Below are positions 1 to 6,167 of a DNA stretch of 6,167 bases, piece by piece. Numbering within the stretch: the first letter of the stretch is position 1; the number at the start of each line of letters is the position of its first letter. Source of the DNA: Bacteroidota bacterium (GTDB lineage: Bacteria; Bacteroidota; Bacteroidia; Flavobacteriales; Weeksellaceae); the NCBI GenBank assembly GCA_018266965.1, contig JAFDZJ010000364.1, forward strand, positions 1-6,167, read 5' to 3'. Position numbers and translations under genes: made by a program. The notes under the pieces are model-generated. The model saw only the letters and a program-made list of their open reading frames with translations, did no database searches and was not told the origin of the DNA.

Positions 1-46
1 CTAGTAATGTTGTTTTTAGGATGTCAATTTTGTAGCAAAACATTCC
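1..46 (-). other. Open in-frame continuation beyond the stop of the small downstream gene
   Basis: Directly after the TGA at 49-47, the same reading frame gives 15 further codons (GMFCYKIDILKTTLL) without a stop before the window ends. The other two minus-strand frames meet stops within this stretch. The residues look protein-like, with a hydrophobic and aromatic GMFCYKI segment. This suggests that the natural gene may be longer and that the TGA is a nonsense change or a sequencing error. Fifteen codons are too few to be certain. Confidence 0.4.
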
Positions 47-436
47 TCAAAGTGGCGTTGTTTCTAAACAGTTTTGCTTTATCGTCTTGGCTCGCTTGTT
101 AAATGCTTCAATGTCTGCACTGGTAGCGTTTGTTTTGACCTCAATAATCATTTTACAATCATCTGCATTAACTCCAATGTCTTCGGGAGTAAATGCTGCA
201 ACTAAAGCATAATCGTTTGTAAGAATTAAATCTACTTGTCCTTCGTTTTCTTCGTTGTCAAGGTTTACAACGCCTCTACTGATTGTAATTTTGTTATTGA
301 AATGCTTCTCAATAATTTCTTTAACGAAGAATTCTCGAACCTTTCCACGTATGCCCAAATGTTGAATAACCTCCGCAACATCGCTTTGGGCATTCAATAG
401 TTTTTCTGTGTAATGGAAATATTCTTCAAATCTCAT
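47..436 (-). CDS. Small PD-(D/E)XK-like protein, possibly DUF6602 family, perhaps truncated
   Basis: Function is unknown. The 129-residue product has an N-terminal helical part with GIRGKVREFFVKEII (28-42), then a strand-rich part with EGQVDLIL (65-72) and MIIEVKTNATSADIEAF (96-112). D69, E99 and K101 form a D...ExK arrangement typical of PD-(D/E)XK nuclease-like folds. From memory, the overall pattern resembles the DUF6602 family, whose members are usually longer; this assignment is not verified. The start chosen is the ATG at 436, which overlaps the TGA of the upstream gene as ATGA. An upstream in-frame TTG at 445 is less likely. The overlap implies translational coupling and a link to the restriction-modification operon, perhaps as an accessory nuclease or DNA-binding factor (inference). 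The TGA at 49-47 may be premature, because the same frame continues open to the window edge while both other frames close quickly. It could therefore be a pseudogene or a sequencing error. Confidence 0.75.
   Translation of the reverse strand: MRFEEYFHYTEKLLNAQSDVAEVIQHLGIRGKVREFFVKEIIEKHFNNKITISRGVVNLDNEENEGQVDLILTNDYALVAAFTPEDIGVNADDCKMIIEVKTNATSADIEAFNKRAKTIKQNCLETTPL
433..436 (-). promoter_or_regulatory. ATGA stop-start overlap (translational coupling)
   Basis: The TGA stop of the fused methylase-specificity gene (435-433) shares bases with the ATG start of the small downstream gene (436-434). A GGGG run lies just upstream as a weak possible ribosome-binding element. Such 4-base overlaps normally mean that terminating ribosomes re-initiate, which ties the amount of the small protein to that of the modification protein. 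The overlap also decides between the ATG at 436 and the TTG at 445 as start. Confidence 0.75.
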
Positions 437-3345
437 TTGCCCCAAACTTTATCAATTACAAATTTTATTTCGTCTTGCATTTTATTTGAAAGGGCAATTG
501 AGCCGTTCAATGTTCTTTGCTCTGCTTCGTATTCTTCAATTAGTTTATCTTGGGTTTCAAGGTCAGGTAGTTTGATTTCAAAACTTTTAATTTCATCAAC
601 TGAAGCAACATTTTTAATCGCCACACCTGAAACACCCTTAGAAAGTTGAATTTGAAAATGAGGTGTTTCCATTAGTAGTTTTAAAAATAATGGACGAACT
701 AAATCTCTTTTTGGTGTTAGTTTAAGAAGTGCTTGATTAATTATTCCTTTTGGAGCATTATCTGGAACGAGTGCAACTTTTCCGAATGTTCCTGAGCAAC
801 TCATTAAAATATCATTTGGCAATACTTCAAAACGTTTCATTTCTTGAAACTTTTCCTCATCAATAAAGTATCTGCCGAGTGTGAAATCATTTTGAATAGC
901 GTGACTTTGTTCATATACTAAGTAACCACTTTCAACAAATATTTCCTTTTTAAGCGAGCCACCGAAAGGCCCCCTTACAAAATCTGCTACGTCAATCATT
1001 CTAGCACTTTCCCAATCATCTTGAATTTTAAAAGTAGGAGCATAGTGTTCTTGTAAGTCTTGACAAGTCTTGACAATTTTTTTGTAATGCAAAATCTCAG
1101 AAGCAATTTGATTTTGAATTTCAATTGGCGGAAGAGGTATTTCTATGCTATCAAATTTTGATTTTGTTATATGCTGCATAGTATTACCGTGAACTCTATC
1201 TGATATTAGTTCTTCAATTTTGTCTCCTAAAGCAAAGAGATAATCTTTTGTGATTTTATTTTTATCAACTTCAACCTTAAAGATATGTTGATTTAACCAA
1301 GCATCTCCATTCCTCCAAATATAAAACCCAATAGTTGCAGACCAAGAAATTAGTAACTCGCCATTTCTGACCTTGTATTTCTCTGGAATATCTGTCCGTG
1401 TAGTATAATTTATGTTGTCAGTTGATTTGGTTAAGTTTTGAATTCTAATTATAGGCAGACCCTCTTGTTCCCAGTCCTCAGGCTTGAAAGGATAACCATT
1501 AATAAAAACTGCAAGTTCTCCTAACTTTACTTTTGGATATTTATTTTCTGTGCTTTCTTCCTGTGCTACCTTTGCATACTTATCGAAACTTAAATTAAAA
1601 TCCCGTTCTCTGTCGATTAAGTCTAAGATTTCTTTTGTAAGTCTATTGGTATTATTAAGATTTGAGCCGTATTCAATAATATCTTGCTTTAGATTTTCAT
1701 CAAACCATTCTTTGAGTTGCTTTTCTGTTTCAAATAATTCAGGAACACCTGTTTTTTTCAAAAGGTCTGATAGCAACTTTCCTCTTTTTTCCTCTAATAA
1801 TTCAATTGCATCATCTGACTTTTGAATTTTGCTTTTATTTTTCTCACCATCTTGTTTCAGCTTTTCCGCTGCAATAGAAAATTCAATTTCGTCATTTACT
1901 TTTATTGCTTTATCAAGTTGCTTTTTACAAAATGAATATATGGTTGATGTTGCTTTATAATGATCTAGCTTCGCAAATTCATCACGATGAAGCAAACGGA
2001 GTTTGCTCACAAAAGAATTCTGTGATTTTGTTTCAATATCCTTTTTAAACTGCTCCAAATCCTTTTTACAAAGCTCCATCCATTCCAAAGCAGCAGGCAA
2101 GTCATTATCCTTGATTGGATTTCGATTTGTGTTTAGAGAAAATCCATCATTATCTATTTTTACAAGTAATATTTCTTTCCGTTTCCTTGCAATTTCTCGG
2201 TCTATAAAAAGTATAGAAGTCTTAACACCTGAATACGGTTGAAATATATGAGCAGGAAGGGAAACAACAGCCCACAATCCTGCTTCATAAATCAACCAGT
2301 TTCTTAATGTTACATAATCACTGGAAGTTTGAAAAATTATTCCTTCAGGAACAACAAAACCTGCTTTACCATCAGGGTTTAAATGTTGGAGAATGTATGA
2401 TGAAAAGAGAATTTCAGTTCTATTTGCAGGAATTCTAAATTTATCGTGTGGGTCTATTCCGCCTTTCGGTGTCATAAATGGCGGATTGGCAAGAATACAA
2501 TCGTATTTATCTTTCCAACGTGTGTCTGTAATTAATGTATTGTATTCGTGAATTTGAGGATTTCCGAAATGGTGCAGATATAAGTTTACTCTTGCCAAAC
2601 GAACCATTAAAGGCGTATTGTCATAGCCAATGATGTTTTTTTCAATTGTATTTCTTTCTGAACTTGAAAGTTTTGCTCCCCAATAAACTGGAATTCCTTC
2701 TGCCACATAATTTTCTAATTCAACTTTTGCTGTTTCGTAACCCGCTGTATTTCGTTTTAAAATATGCTTAAATGCTGAAACCAAGAAACCACCAGTTCCA
2801 CAAGCAGGGTCAAGTATTGTTTCGTCTTTTTGTGGGTCGGTAACTTCTACAATAAAATCAATGATATTTCTAGGCGTTCTGAATTGACCATTGTCACCTT
2901 GAGCTCCCATAGTCATAAGGAGATACTCAAATGAGTTTCCTAATTCTTCGCTATGGTCGTATGTAAAACCATTGATAATATCAAGAAAGCGTTGCAAAAC
3001 CTTTCCATCACGAAATTTCAAAAAGGCATTCAGAAAGATTTCACGAAACAAGTTTGGAACTTGCTTGGCTTTTTGAATTGCTTCAATTCCATTTATAAAT
3101 TTTGTTACTCTTTGGTCAGCACTTAATTGATTGCTCATTAATTGTTGCCAAGAGAATTCTTTTAATTCTCCTGTGAAAAATTTCTCTTGTAAACCTACCT
3201 GACGAAGTTCTTCGTCCTGGTCGTCCATAAATTTATAAATCAGAGCAATTGTAATCAGTTCTATTTGGTCAGTCGGTAATGGCAAAACACCAACCAAGGT
3301 ATCTCTTGCATCATCAATCTTCTTTTTTGTGTCTTTATCCAGCAT
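433..3345 (-). CDS. hsdM/hsdS: Fused type I methyltransferase-specificity protein (HsdM-HsdS)
   Basis: This single polypeptide should both recognise the target and methylate adenine at N6 for the type I system. Residues 1-130 resemble the helical HsdM N-terminal domain. The methylase core has a motif X-like GQFRTPRNI (153-161), the SAM-binding DPACGTGGF (179-187) and the catalytic NPPF (287-290). Residues about 420-600 are highly charged, probably helical or coiled-coil, and link the halves. The HsdS part starts near 604. TRD1 spans about 604-740 and ends in a conserved LPPIEIQNQIA, with a spacer helix to about 779. TRD2 spans about 780-925 and ends in LPDLETQDKLI, followed by a C-terminal helix. 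The two half-repeats show the pseudo-symmetry of HsdS. HsdM and HsdS are usually separate (about 500 and 400 residues), so the length fits a full fusion with nothing missing. The ATG at 3345 lies 5 bases after the hsdR stop, and the TGA stop overlaps the next start. The fusion is read directly from one uninterrupted frame; target sequence and subunit stoichiometry cannot be read from it. Confidence 0.93.
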   Translation of the reverse strand: MLDKDTKKKIDDARDTLVGVLPLPTDQIELITIALIYKFMDDQDEELRQVGLQEKFFTGELKEFSWQQLMSNQLSADQRVTKFINGIEAIQKAKQVPNLFREIFLNAFLKFRDGKVLQRFLDIINGFTYDHSEELGNSFEYLLMTMGAQGDNGQFRTPRNIIDFIVEVTDPQKDETILDPACGTGGFLVSAFKHILKRNTAGYETAKVELENYVAEGIPVYWGAKLSSSERNTIEKNIIGYDNTPLMVRLARVNLYLHHFGNPQIHEYNTLITDTRWKDKYDCILANPPFMTPKGGIDPHDKFRIPANRTEILFSSYILQHLNPDGKAGFVVPEGIIFQTSSDYVTLRNWLIYEAGLWAVVSLPAHIFQPYSGVKTSILFIDREIARKRKEILLVKIDNDGFSLNTNRNPIKDNDLPAALEWMELCKKDLEQFKKDIETKSQNSFVSKLRLLHRDEFAKLDHYKATSTIYSFCKKQLDKAIKVNDEIEFSIAAEKLKQDGEKNKSKIQKSDDAIELLEEKRGKLLSDLLKKTGVPELFETEKQLKEWFDENLKQDIIEYGSNLNNTNRLTKEILDLIDRERDFNLSFDKYAKVAQEESTENKYPKVKLGELAVFINGYPFKPEDWEQEGLPIIRIQNLTKSTDNINYTTRTDIPEKYKVRNGELLISWSATIGFYIWRNGDAWLNQHIFKVEVDKNKITKDYLFALGDKIEELISDRVHGNTMQHITKSKFDSIEIPLPPIEIQNQIASEILHYKKIVKTCQDLQEHYAPTFKIQDDWESARMIDVADFVRGPFGGSLKKEIFVESGYLVYEQSHAIQNDFTLGRYFIDEEKFQEMKRFEVLPNDILMSCSGTFGKVALVPDNAPKGIINQALLKLTPKRDLVRPLFLKLLMETPHFQIQLSKGVSGVAIKNVASVDEIKSFEIKLPDLETQDKLIEEYEAEQRTLNGSIALSNKMQDEIKFVIDKVWGK
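1055..1076. repeat. Period-10 tandem repeat in the inter-TRD spacer
   Basis: The plus-strand unit AAGTCTTGAC occurs twice in perfect tandem (1055-1064, 1065-1074) and runs 2 bases into a third copy. It is followed at once by a run of seven T (1077-1083). It encodes residues about 757-764 of the fused protein, in the helix that separates TRD1 from TRD2. Because 10 is not a multiple of 3, a change in copy number would shift the frame. Reading the shifted frames, loss of one unit leads to TGA at 998-996 and gain of one unit to TAA at 1030-1028, both before TRD2. Confidence 0.85.
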
Positions 3346-3350
3346 CTTAA

Positions 3351-5870
3351 TTATCGAGGTAAAAATTGGTTAATGTTTACGTTGTCTTTGATGTAATTGA
3401 GAATTACAGGAATGTTTTCCTTTCCAATTACTTTCAAATTGTAAAGTCCAAGCCTAGCATCATTAGGGTCAGGGTTTTTGTCATTCATTTGTTTGCGTAT
3501 GTCGTCAAACAATAAATAACTTTCAAAAAGGCGTTTAGCGGAATTGTATTTTGAGCCGTCAAGTTTTGCATCACTCATAAACTTTTCAAAATACTCGTCT
3601 GCTAAATCTGTTCTTGTTTTTAGTTTGTAGCCGTTGAGGAATATTTTCATTAGAATTTCCTGCAAGGTTGCTCGTCTGTCAATTTCATACCAGTCAAGCA
3701 ATTTTTCTAAGTTCCAATATTCGGTTGGTTGATTAAATACTTTCTCTTTTACGTAGGAACTTAAAGTTGTCCAGTCTTCTTGTTCAACAGCTTTTTTGAG
3801 GTCAGGATTTTTTTCAACTTCTTCTTTCGTTGTGTCCTCAAACCGTTTTGAGAAAGCCTCTTTATCAACTTTCATTATTTTGGTTGGACCAAAATCTTCT
3901 TCCTTGATTGATTTTACTTCGTCTGAACCTGTGTAGTTTAAATCAGGTGTTGGCGTTCCACCAACACCTTCACTTGCTTCACTTTCTTTCGGTAATTCAA
4001 TTTTTTGCTTGTAATCGTATTCCTCTTGGAAATATTGATGATTAGCAAAGAAATCAAACAGGAAATAATTGTCTTTATCAACTCTCGGCAAATCGCCATA
4101 TTCAAATGTGTGTAGTCTTGTTCCTCTGCCTTTTATTTGAATGTAATCTGTGGGTGAAAATATCGGTCTTGCTAAAACGACATTTAGAATATCAGGGCAA
4201 TCGTAACCAGTTGTCATCATTCCCACAGTTACGCAAACTCTTGTTTTACTGCTTTCATAATCTCTTAAATCAGGATTGAAACTTGAATGTCCGTTTAGGT
4301 CGTTGTTTGCAAAACGTGTTGTTCTGTCTTGAGAGCCTGTAATATCAGAAGTTATCTGTAAGGCGAAGAATGAGCCTTTGCCATATTCTTCGGGAAATAA
4401 TTTACTGGCTTCATCATTGAGCATTTTTGTAACAATACGACAATGAAAACGAGAAACGCAAAAGAAAATAGTTTTTCCTATTTCTCCGCTTATTGGGTCA
4501 CGCTTAGCGTGTTTGAAAAAGGCTTCAATGAATTTCTTATTTGTTTCGTTAGAAACAAATTTCTTCATAAAGTCCTTTTTATAAAATGTGTCTTCTTCTT
4601 CGTCTCCGTCCTCGTTTGTGAATTTGTATGTCCAGCCTTGTTTGCTTAAAAGGTCAGTTGTGATGTCTGTTCTTGCATCAAGCAATTTAGGCATACATAA
4701 ATAAGGAGGAACGTGTTTAACTGCATCTTCCAAACTGAAACGATAGGTTGGAATTCCATCCGAACAACCAAATGTTTCATAAGTGCTTAAAAGCAATCTT
4801 CTTTCAATATCTCTTGGGTCTGCATCGTCAAGATTTACACCTTTTAAATAATCTTTAGGAGTTGCAGTTAAGCCAAGTTTTGAACCAATGAAATATTCAA
4901 AAATTATCCTGTTGTTTCCACTAATTGTTCTGTGTGCTTCATCTGAAATGATTAACTGGAAATCTGTTGGCGAAAATTCTTTTAAAAATCTGTTGTCGTA
5001 TGATAAACTCTGAATTGTTGTAATTACAATTTTTGCATTTTGCCAATCGTTTTTATTTCGCTTGTAAATAACTGATTGAATTCCGTCATCTTCTAAGTAG
5101 TTCTTGAAATGCTTGTAAGCCTGTAATTCAAGTTCAATGCGGTCAACAAGAAATAAAACTCGGTCTGCGTTGTTACTGCGAATAAACATTTTGATGATGG
5201 CTGCACTTAGAAGGGTTTTCCCTGTTCCAGTTGCCATTTCAAAAAGAAATCTCCTTTTGTCTTTTAGAAATTCGTTTTTGAGTTTGCTAATTGCTTCAAC
5301 TTGATAATCTCTTAATTGTCGAATTCCTTTGTTTGTCTTTGCTTCGTTTCGCTGAGCATCTGTGTATGTCAGCCATTTTGGGTCTTGTGAAACAGCAATG
5401 TAATTTTCATCAATCTGCTGTTCAGCCATTTGTTCAGGATTAGGAGCCCATTTTATTGCTTCTCCTAACTGTTTAATGCTTAAAAACTTTGAAATGATTG
5501 TCGGCTCTCCATATTCCAAGTCCCAGTAATAATGAACATTTCCGTTTGATAAAAAGATGTGTCTGATATGTTGAGCCCTTGCATATTCTCTTGCTTGTTG
5601 CTTTGCATCAAGTGGGTCAATGTTTTCTCTTTTGGCTTCAACTAATGCAATTGGTCTTTTTTGTTCGTTGAGAAGCAAATAGTCAATAAAGCCATCTGGT
5701 GCATTTTCAAGGTCTTCGCCAAGTTTTGAATTGTCGAACTGTGCTTTTTTTGTCCTGTGTTCTAATGCAATGTTACTGATACCGTTTTCATTGTCAAAGA
5801 AACGCCAACCAGCGTCCTCCAACAATTTATTTATCTTAATCCTTGCTTTAGCTTCTTTGTCTGCTGCCAT
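3351..5870 (-). CDS. hsdR: Type I restriction enzyme R subunit (HsdR; nuclease-translocase)
   Basis: This is the restriction and DNA-translocation subunit of a type I restriction-modification system. It should bind the methylase-specificity protein, pump DNA using ATP and cleave unmethylated DNA in the cytoplasm. The N-terminal PD-(D/E)XK nuclease is visible as D63 with VEAK (E78, K80), followed by QxxxY at Q92-Y96. The SF2 helicase core follows: a DYQ motif near 188-190, Walker A ATGTGKT (213-219), ITTIQSL (283-289), DEAH (310-313), GLTATP (333-338), motif V VGMMTTGYDCPD (549-560) and motif VI QIKGRGTRL (578-586). After a Ser/Gly/Pro-rich linker (about 628-645) comes a helical C-terminal domain like that of the EcoEI/EcoAI (type IB) R proteins, whose length of about 810 residues is close to the 839 here. 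All catalytic motifs look intact. The ATG at 5870 sits about 27 bases below a promoter-like sequence in an AT-rich leader without a strong Shine-Dalgarno. The gene ends 5 bases before the next start, so the two are probably co-transcribed. Confidence 0.95.
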   Translation of the reverse strand: MAADKEAKARIKINKLLEDAGWRFFDNENGISNIALEHRTKKAQFDNSKLGEDLENAPDGFIDYLLLNEQKRPIALVEAKRENIDPLDAKQQAREYARAQHIRHIFLSNGNVHYYWDLEYGEPTIISKFLSIKQLGEAIKWAPNPEQMAEQQIDENYIAVSQDPKWLTYTDAQRNEAKTNKGIRQLRDYQVEAISKLKNEFLKDKRRFLFEMATGTGKTLLSAAIIKMFIRSNNADRVLFLVDRIELELQAYKHFKNYLEDDGIQSVIYKRNKNDWQNAKIVITTIQSLSYDNRFLKEFSPTDFQLIISDEAHRTISGNNRIIFEYFIGSKLGLTATPKDYLKGVNLDDADPRDIERRLLLSTYETFGCSDGIPTYRFSLEDAVKHVPPYLCMPKLLDARTDITTDLLSKQGWTYKFTNEDGDEEEDTFYKKDFMKKFVSNETNKKFIEAFFKHAKRDPISGEIGKTIFFCVSRFHCRIVTKMLNDEASKLFPEEYGKGSFFALQITSDITGSQDRTTRFANNDLNGHSSFNPDLRDYESSKTRVCVTVGMMTTGYDCPDILNVVLARPIFSPTDYIQIKGRGTRLHTFEYGDLPRVDKDNYFLFDFFANHQYFQEEYDYKQKIELPKESEASEGVGGTPTPDLNYTGSDEVKSIKEEDFGPTKIMKVDKEAFSKRFEDTTKEEVEKNPDLKKAVEQEDWTTLSSYVKEKVFNQPTEYWNLEKLLDWYEIDRRATLQEILMKIFLNGYKLKTRTDLADEYFEKFMSDAKLDGSKYNSAKRLFESYLLFDDIRKQMNDKNPDPNDARLGLYNLKVIGKENIPVILNYIKDNVNINQFLPR

Positions 5871-5896
5871 TTATATTAAATTCAATTTAGAGGTCG

Positions 5897-5928
5897 TAAA
5901 GTTAGTTTTTAAGCCCCGTTTCTGTCAA
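5897..5928 (-). promoter_or_regulatory. Candidate Bacteroidota-type promoter for the hsdR operon
   Basis: On the minus strand, TTGACA (5928-5923) is followed by TAACTTTA (5904-5897). This matches the Bacteroidota pattern of TTG near -33 and TAnnTTTG near -7 with one mismatch, in the last base. The spacing between TTG and TA is 21 bases, within the range described for this class. Transcription would begin around 5890 and leave a leader of about 20 bases before the hsdR ATG. It is the only promoter-like sequence I found upstream of the three genes, so it probably drives all of them. No operator or control (C) protein gene is visible. Confidence 0.5.
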
Positions 5929-5962
5929 AAATTACACTCAAATTGTCCGCTGTCCACTTGTC

Positions 5963-5993
5963 GGGTGGTGGGTGGGCTTTGGGTGCGGTCGGG
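5963..5993 (+). other. G-quadruplex-type motif upstream of the hsdR promoter
   Basis: Five GGG tracts lie at 5963-5965, 5970-5972, 5974-5976, 5981-5983 and 5991-5993, with loops of 4, 1, 4 and 7 bases. The first four satisfy the usual G3N1-7 rule for intramolecular G-quadruplexes. The motif is about 35-65 bases upstream of the candidate promoter, on the strand opposite to the hsdR coding strand. Whether it folds or has any regulatory role is unknown. Confidence 0.5.
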
Positions 5994-6006
5994 CATAATT
6001 AAATGT

Positions 6007-6042
6007 GCTGCAAAAGCGTTGGCTTGTGTGTCGGTTTGCAGC
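6007..6042. repeat. 8-base inverted repeat, 20-base loop
   Basis: GCTGCAAA (6007-6014) and TTTGCAGC (6035-6042) are exact inverted copies. TTTGCAGC recurs as a direct copy at 6135-6142, exactly 100 bases further on. The pair could form a hairpin, an operator or a fragment of a dispersed repeat. No U-run follows on either strand in a way that supports a terminator. Confidence 0.4.
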
Positions 6043-6167
6043 TCTTTTAATTTTGCGAAGCGTTGGCATTTTGTCTGTCCTTTTAATGTTTGTTAGTTGT
6101 CGGTTGTGTCGTCTTTTAGGCTTGCTTGTAACGTTTTGCAGCTTGGCGAAGTGGCGGAAATCGAAGC

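Larger units (their letters stand above)
5871..6167. other. Intergenic region upstream of hsdR, no gene seen
   Basis: No convincing gene was found on either strand. The block 5941-6000 reaches 58% GC (35 of 60 bases) and is rich in G and T on the plus strand, unlike the AT-rich coding DNA beside it. It contains the candidate promoter, the G-tract motif, the GCTGCAAA/TTTGCAGC repeats and two copies of GCGTTGGC (6016-6023 and 6060-6067). From memory, the end of the window (about 6130-6167, TTGCAGCTTGGCGAAGTGGC) resembles sequence recurring between genes in environmental Bacteroidota. This is not verified, and I cannot assign it to a named repeat or attachment site. Confidence 0.4.

Noticed and set aside
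44..52. TGA read as selenocysteine or as a reassigned sense codon
   Set aside because: The 970-residue gene ends at TGA and uses TGG for Trp, the long frames contain no internal TGA, and no selenocysteine insertion element is evident. A nonsense change or a genuine stop is simpler.
1550..1825. Plus-strand open frame inside the fused methylase-specificity gene
   Set aside because: It is a Ser/Phe/Leu-rich shadow of the charged Lys/Glu-rich linker on the other strand. The same reasoning removes the plus-strand frames at 413-649, 2003-2242 and 4443-4649.
3346..3350. Separate promoter or terminator between hsdR and the fused gene
   Set aside because: Only 5 bases separate the two genes and no hairpin with a U-run is present, so a single transcript is the simpler reading.
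5745..5751. A7 run in the hsdR coding strand as a possible programmed -1 frameshift site
   Set aside because: The run is a slippery-type sequence, but I see no downstream stimulatory structure or meaningful alternative product. Similar A7 runs occur at 1752-1758 and 1077-1083, as expected in Lys-rich, AT-rich genes.
5731..6096. Plus-strand open frame of about 121 codons overlapping the start of hsdR and the intergenic region
   Set aside because: It is antisense to the conserved HsdR N-terminal nuclease domain, runs through the promoter and G-tract region, and its product has no recognisable domain.
6110..6167. Integron attC site
   Set aside because: The TAACG and GCTTGGCGAAG pieces recall cassette recombination sites, but no matching pair of RYYYAAC and GTTRRRY core sites could be found and the window ends before a second core site could appear.

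Overview
The window reads as a defence-type locus from a low-GC bacterium, most likely a member of the Bacteroidota. This taxonomic call is an inference. It rests on AT-rich coding DNA (about 30-40% GC in hand-counted blocks), start codons without a clear Shine-Dalgarno sequence, and a promoter upstream of the first gene that resembles the Bacteroidota TTG / TAnnTTTG pattern. No gene in the window fixes a genus.

Layout: all three genes lie on the minus strand and read from right to left. A roughly 300-base intergenic region (5871-6167) holds the candidate promoter, a G-quadruplex-type motif and short repeats. It is followed by hsdR (5870-3351), the 839-residue restriction/translocase subunit of a type I restriction-modification system. 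After a 5-base gap comes a 970-residue fused methyltransferase-specificity protein (3345-433). It carries an HsdM-like N6-adenine methylase joined to a complete two-TRD HsdS module. Its stop codon overlaps, as ATGA, the start of a small gene (436-47) with a PD-(D/E)XK-like D...EVK signature. The frame of that small gene stays open past its stop to the edge of the window, so it may be a truncated or nonsense-interrupted form of a longer protein.

Function: the fused protein should recognise and methylate a bipartite DNA target. HsdR should join it to translocate on and cut unmethylated DNA. The third gene is translationally coupled to the modification protein and may be an accessory nuclease-like factor; its role is unknown.

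The points most worth a second look are the M-S fusion, which changes the usual M2S1 stoichiometry, the small coupled gene with its suspicious stop, and a period-10 tandem repeat between the two target-recognition domains. Gain or loss of one unit of that repeat would truncate the protein just after TRD1.
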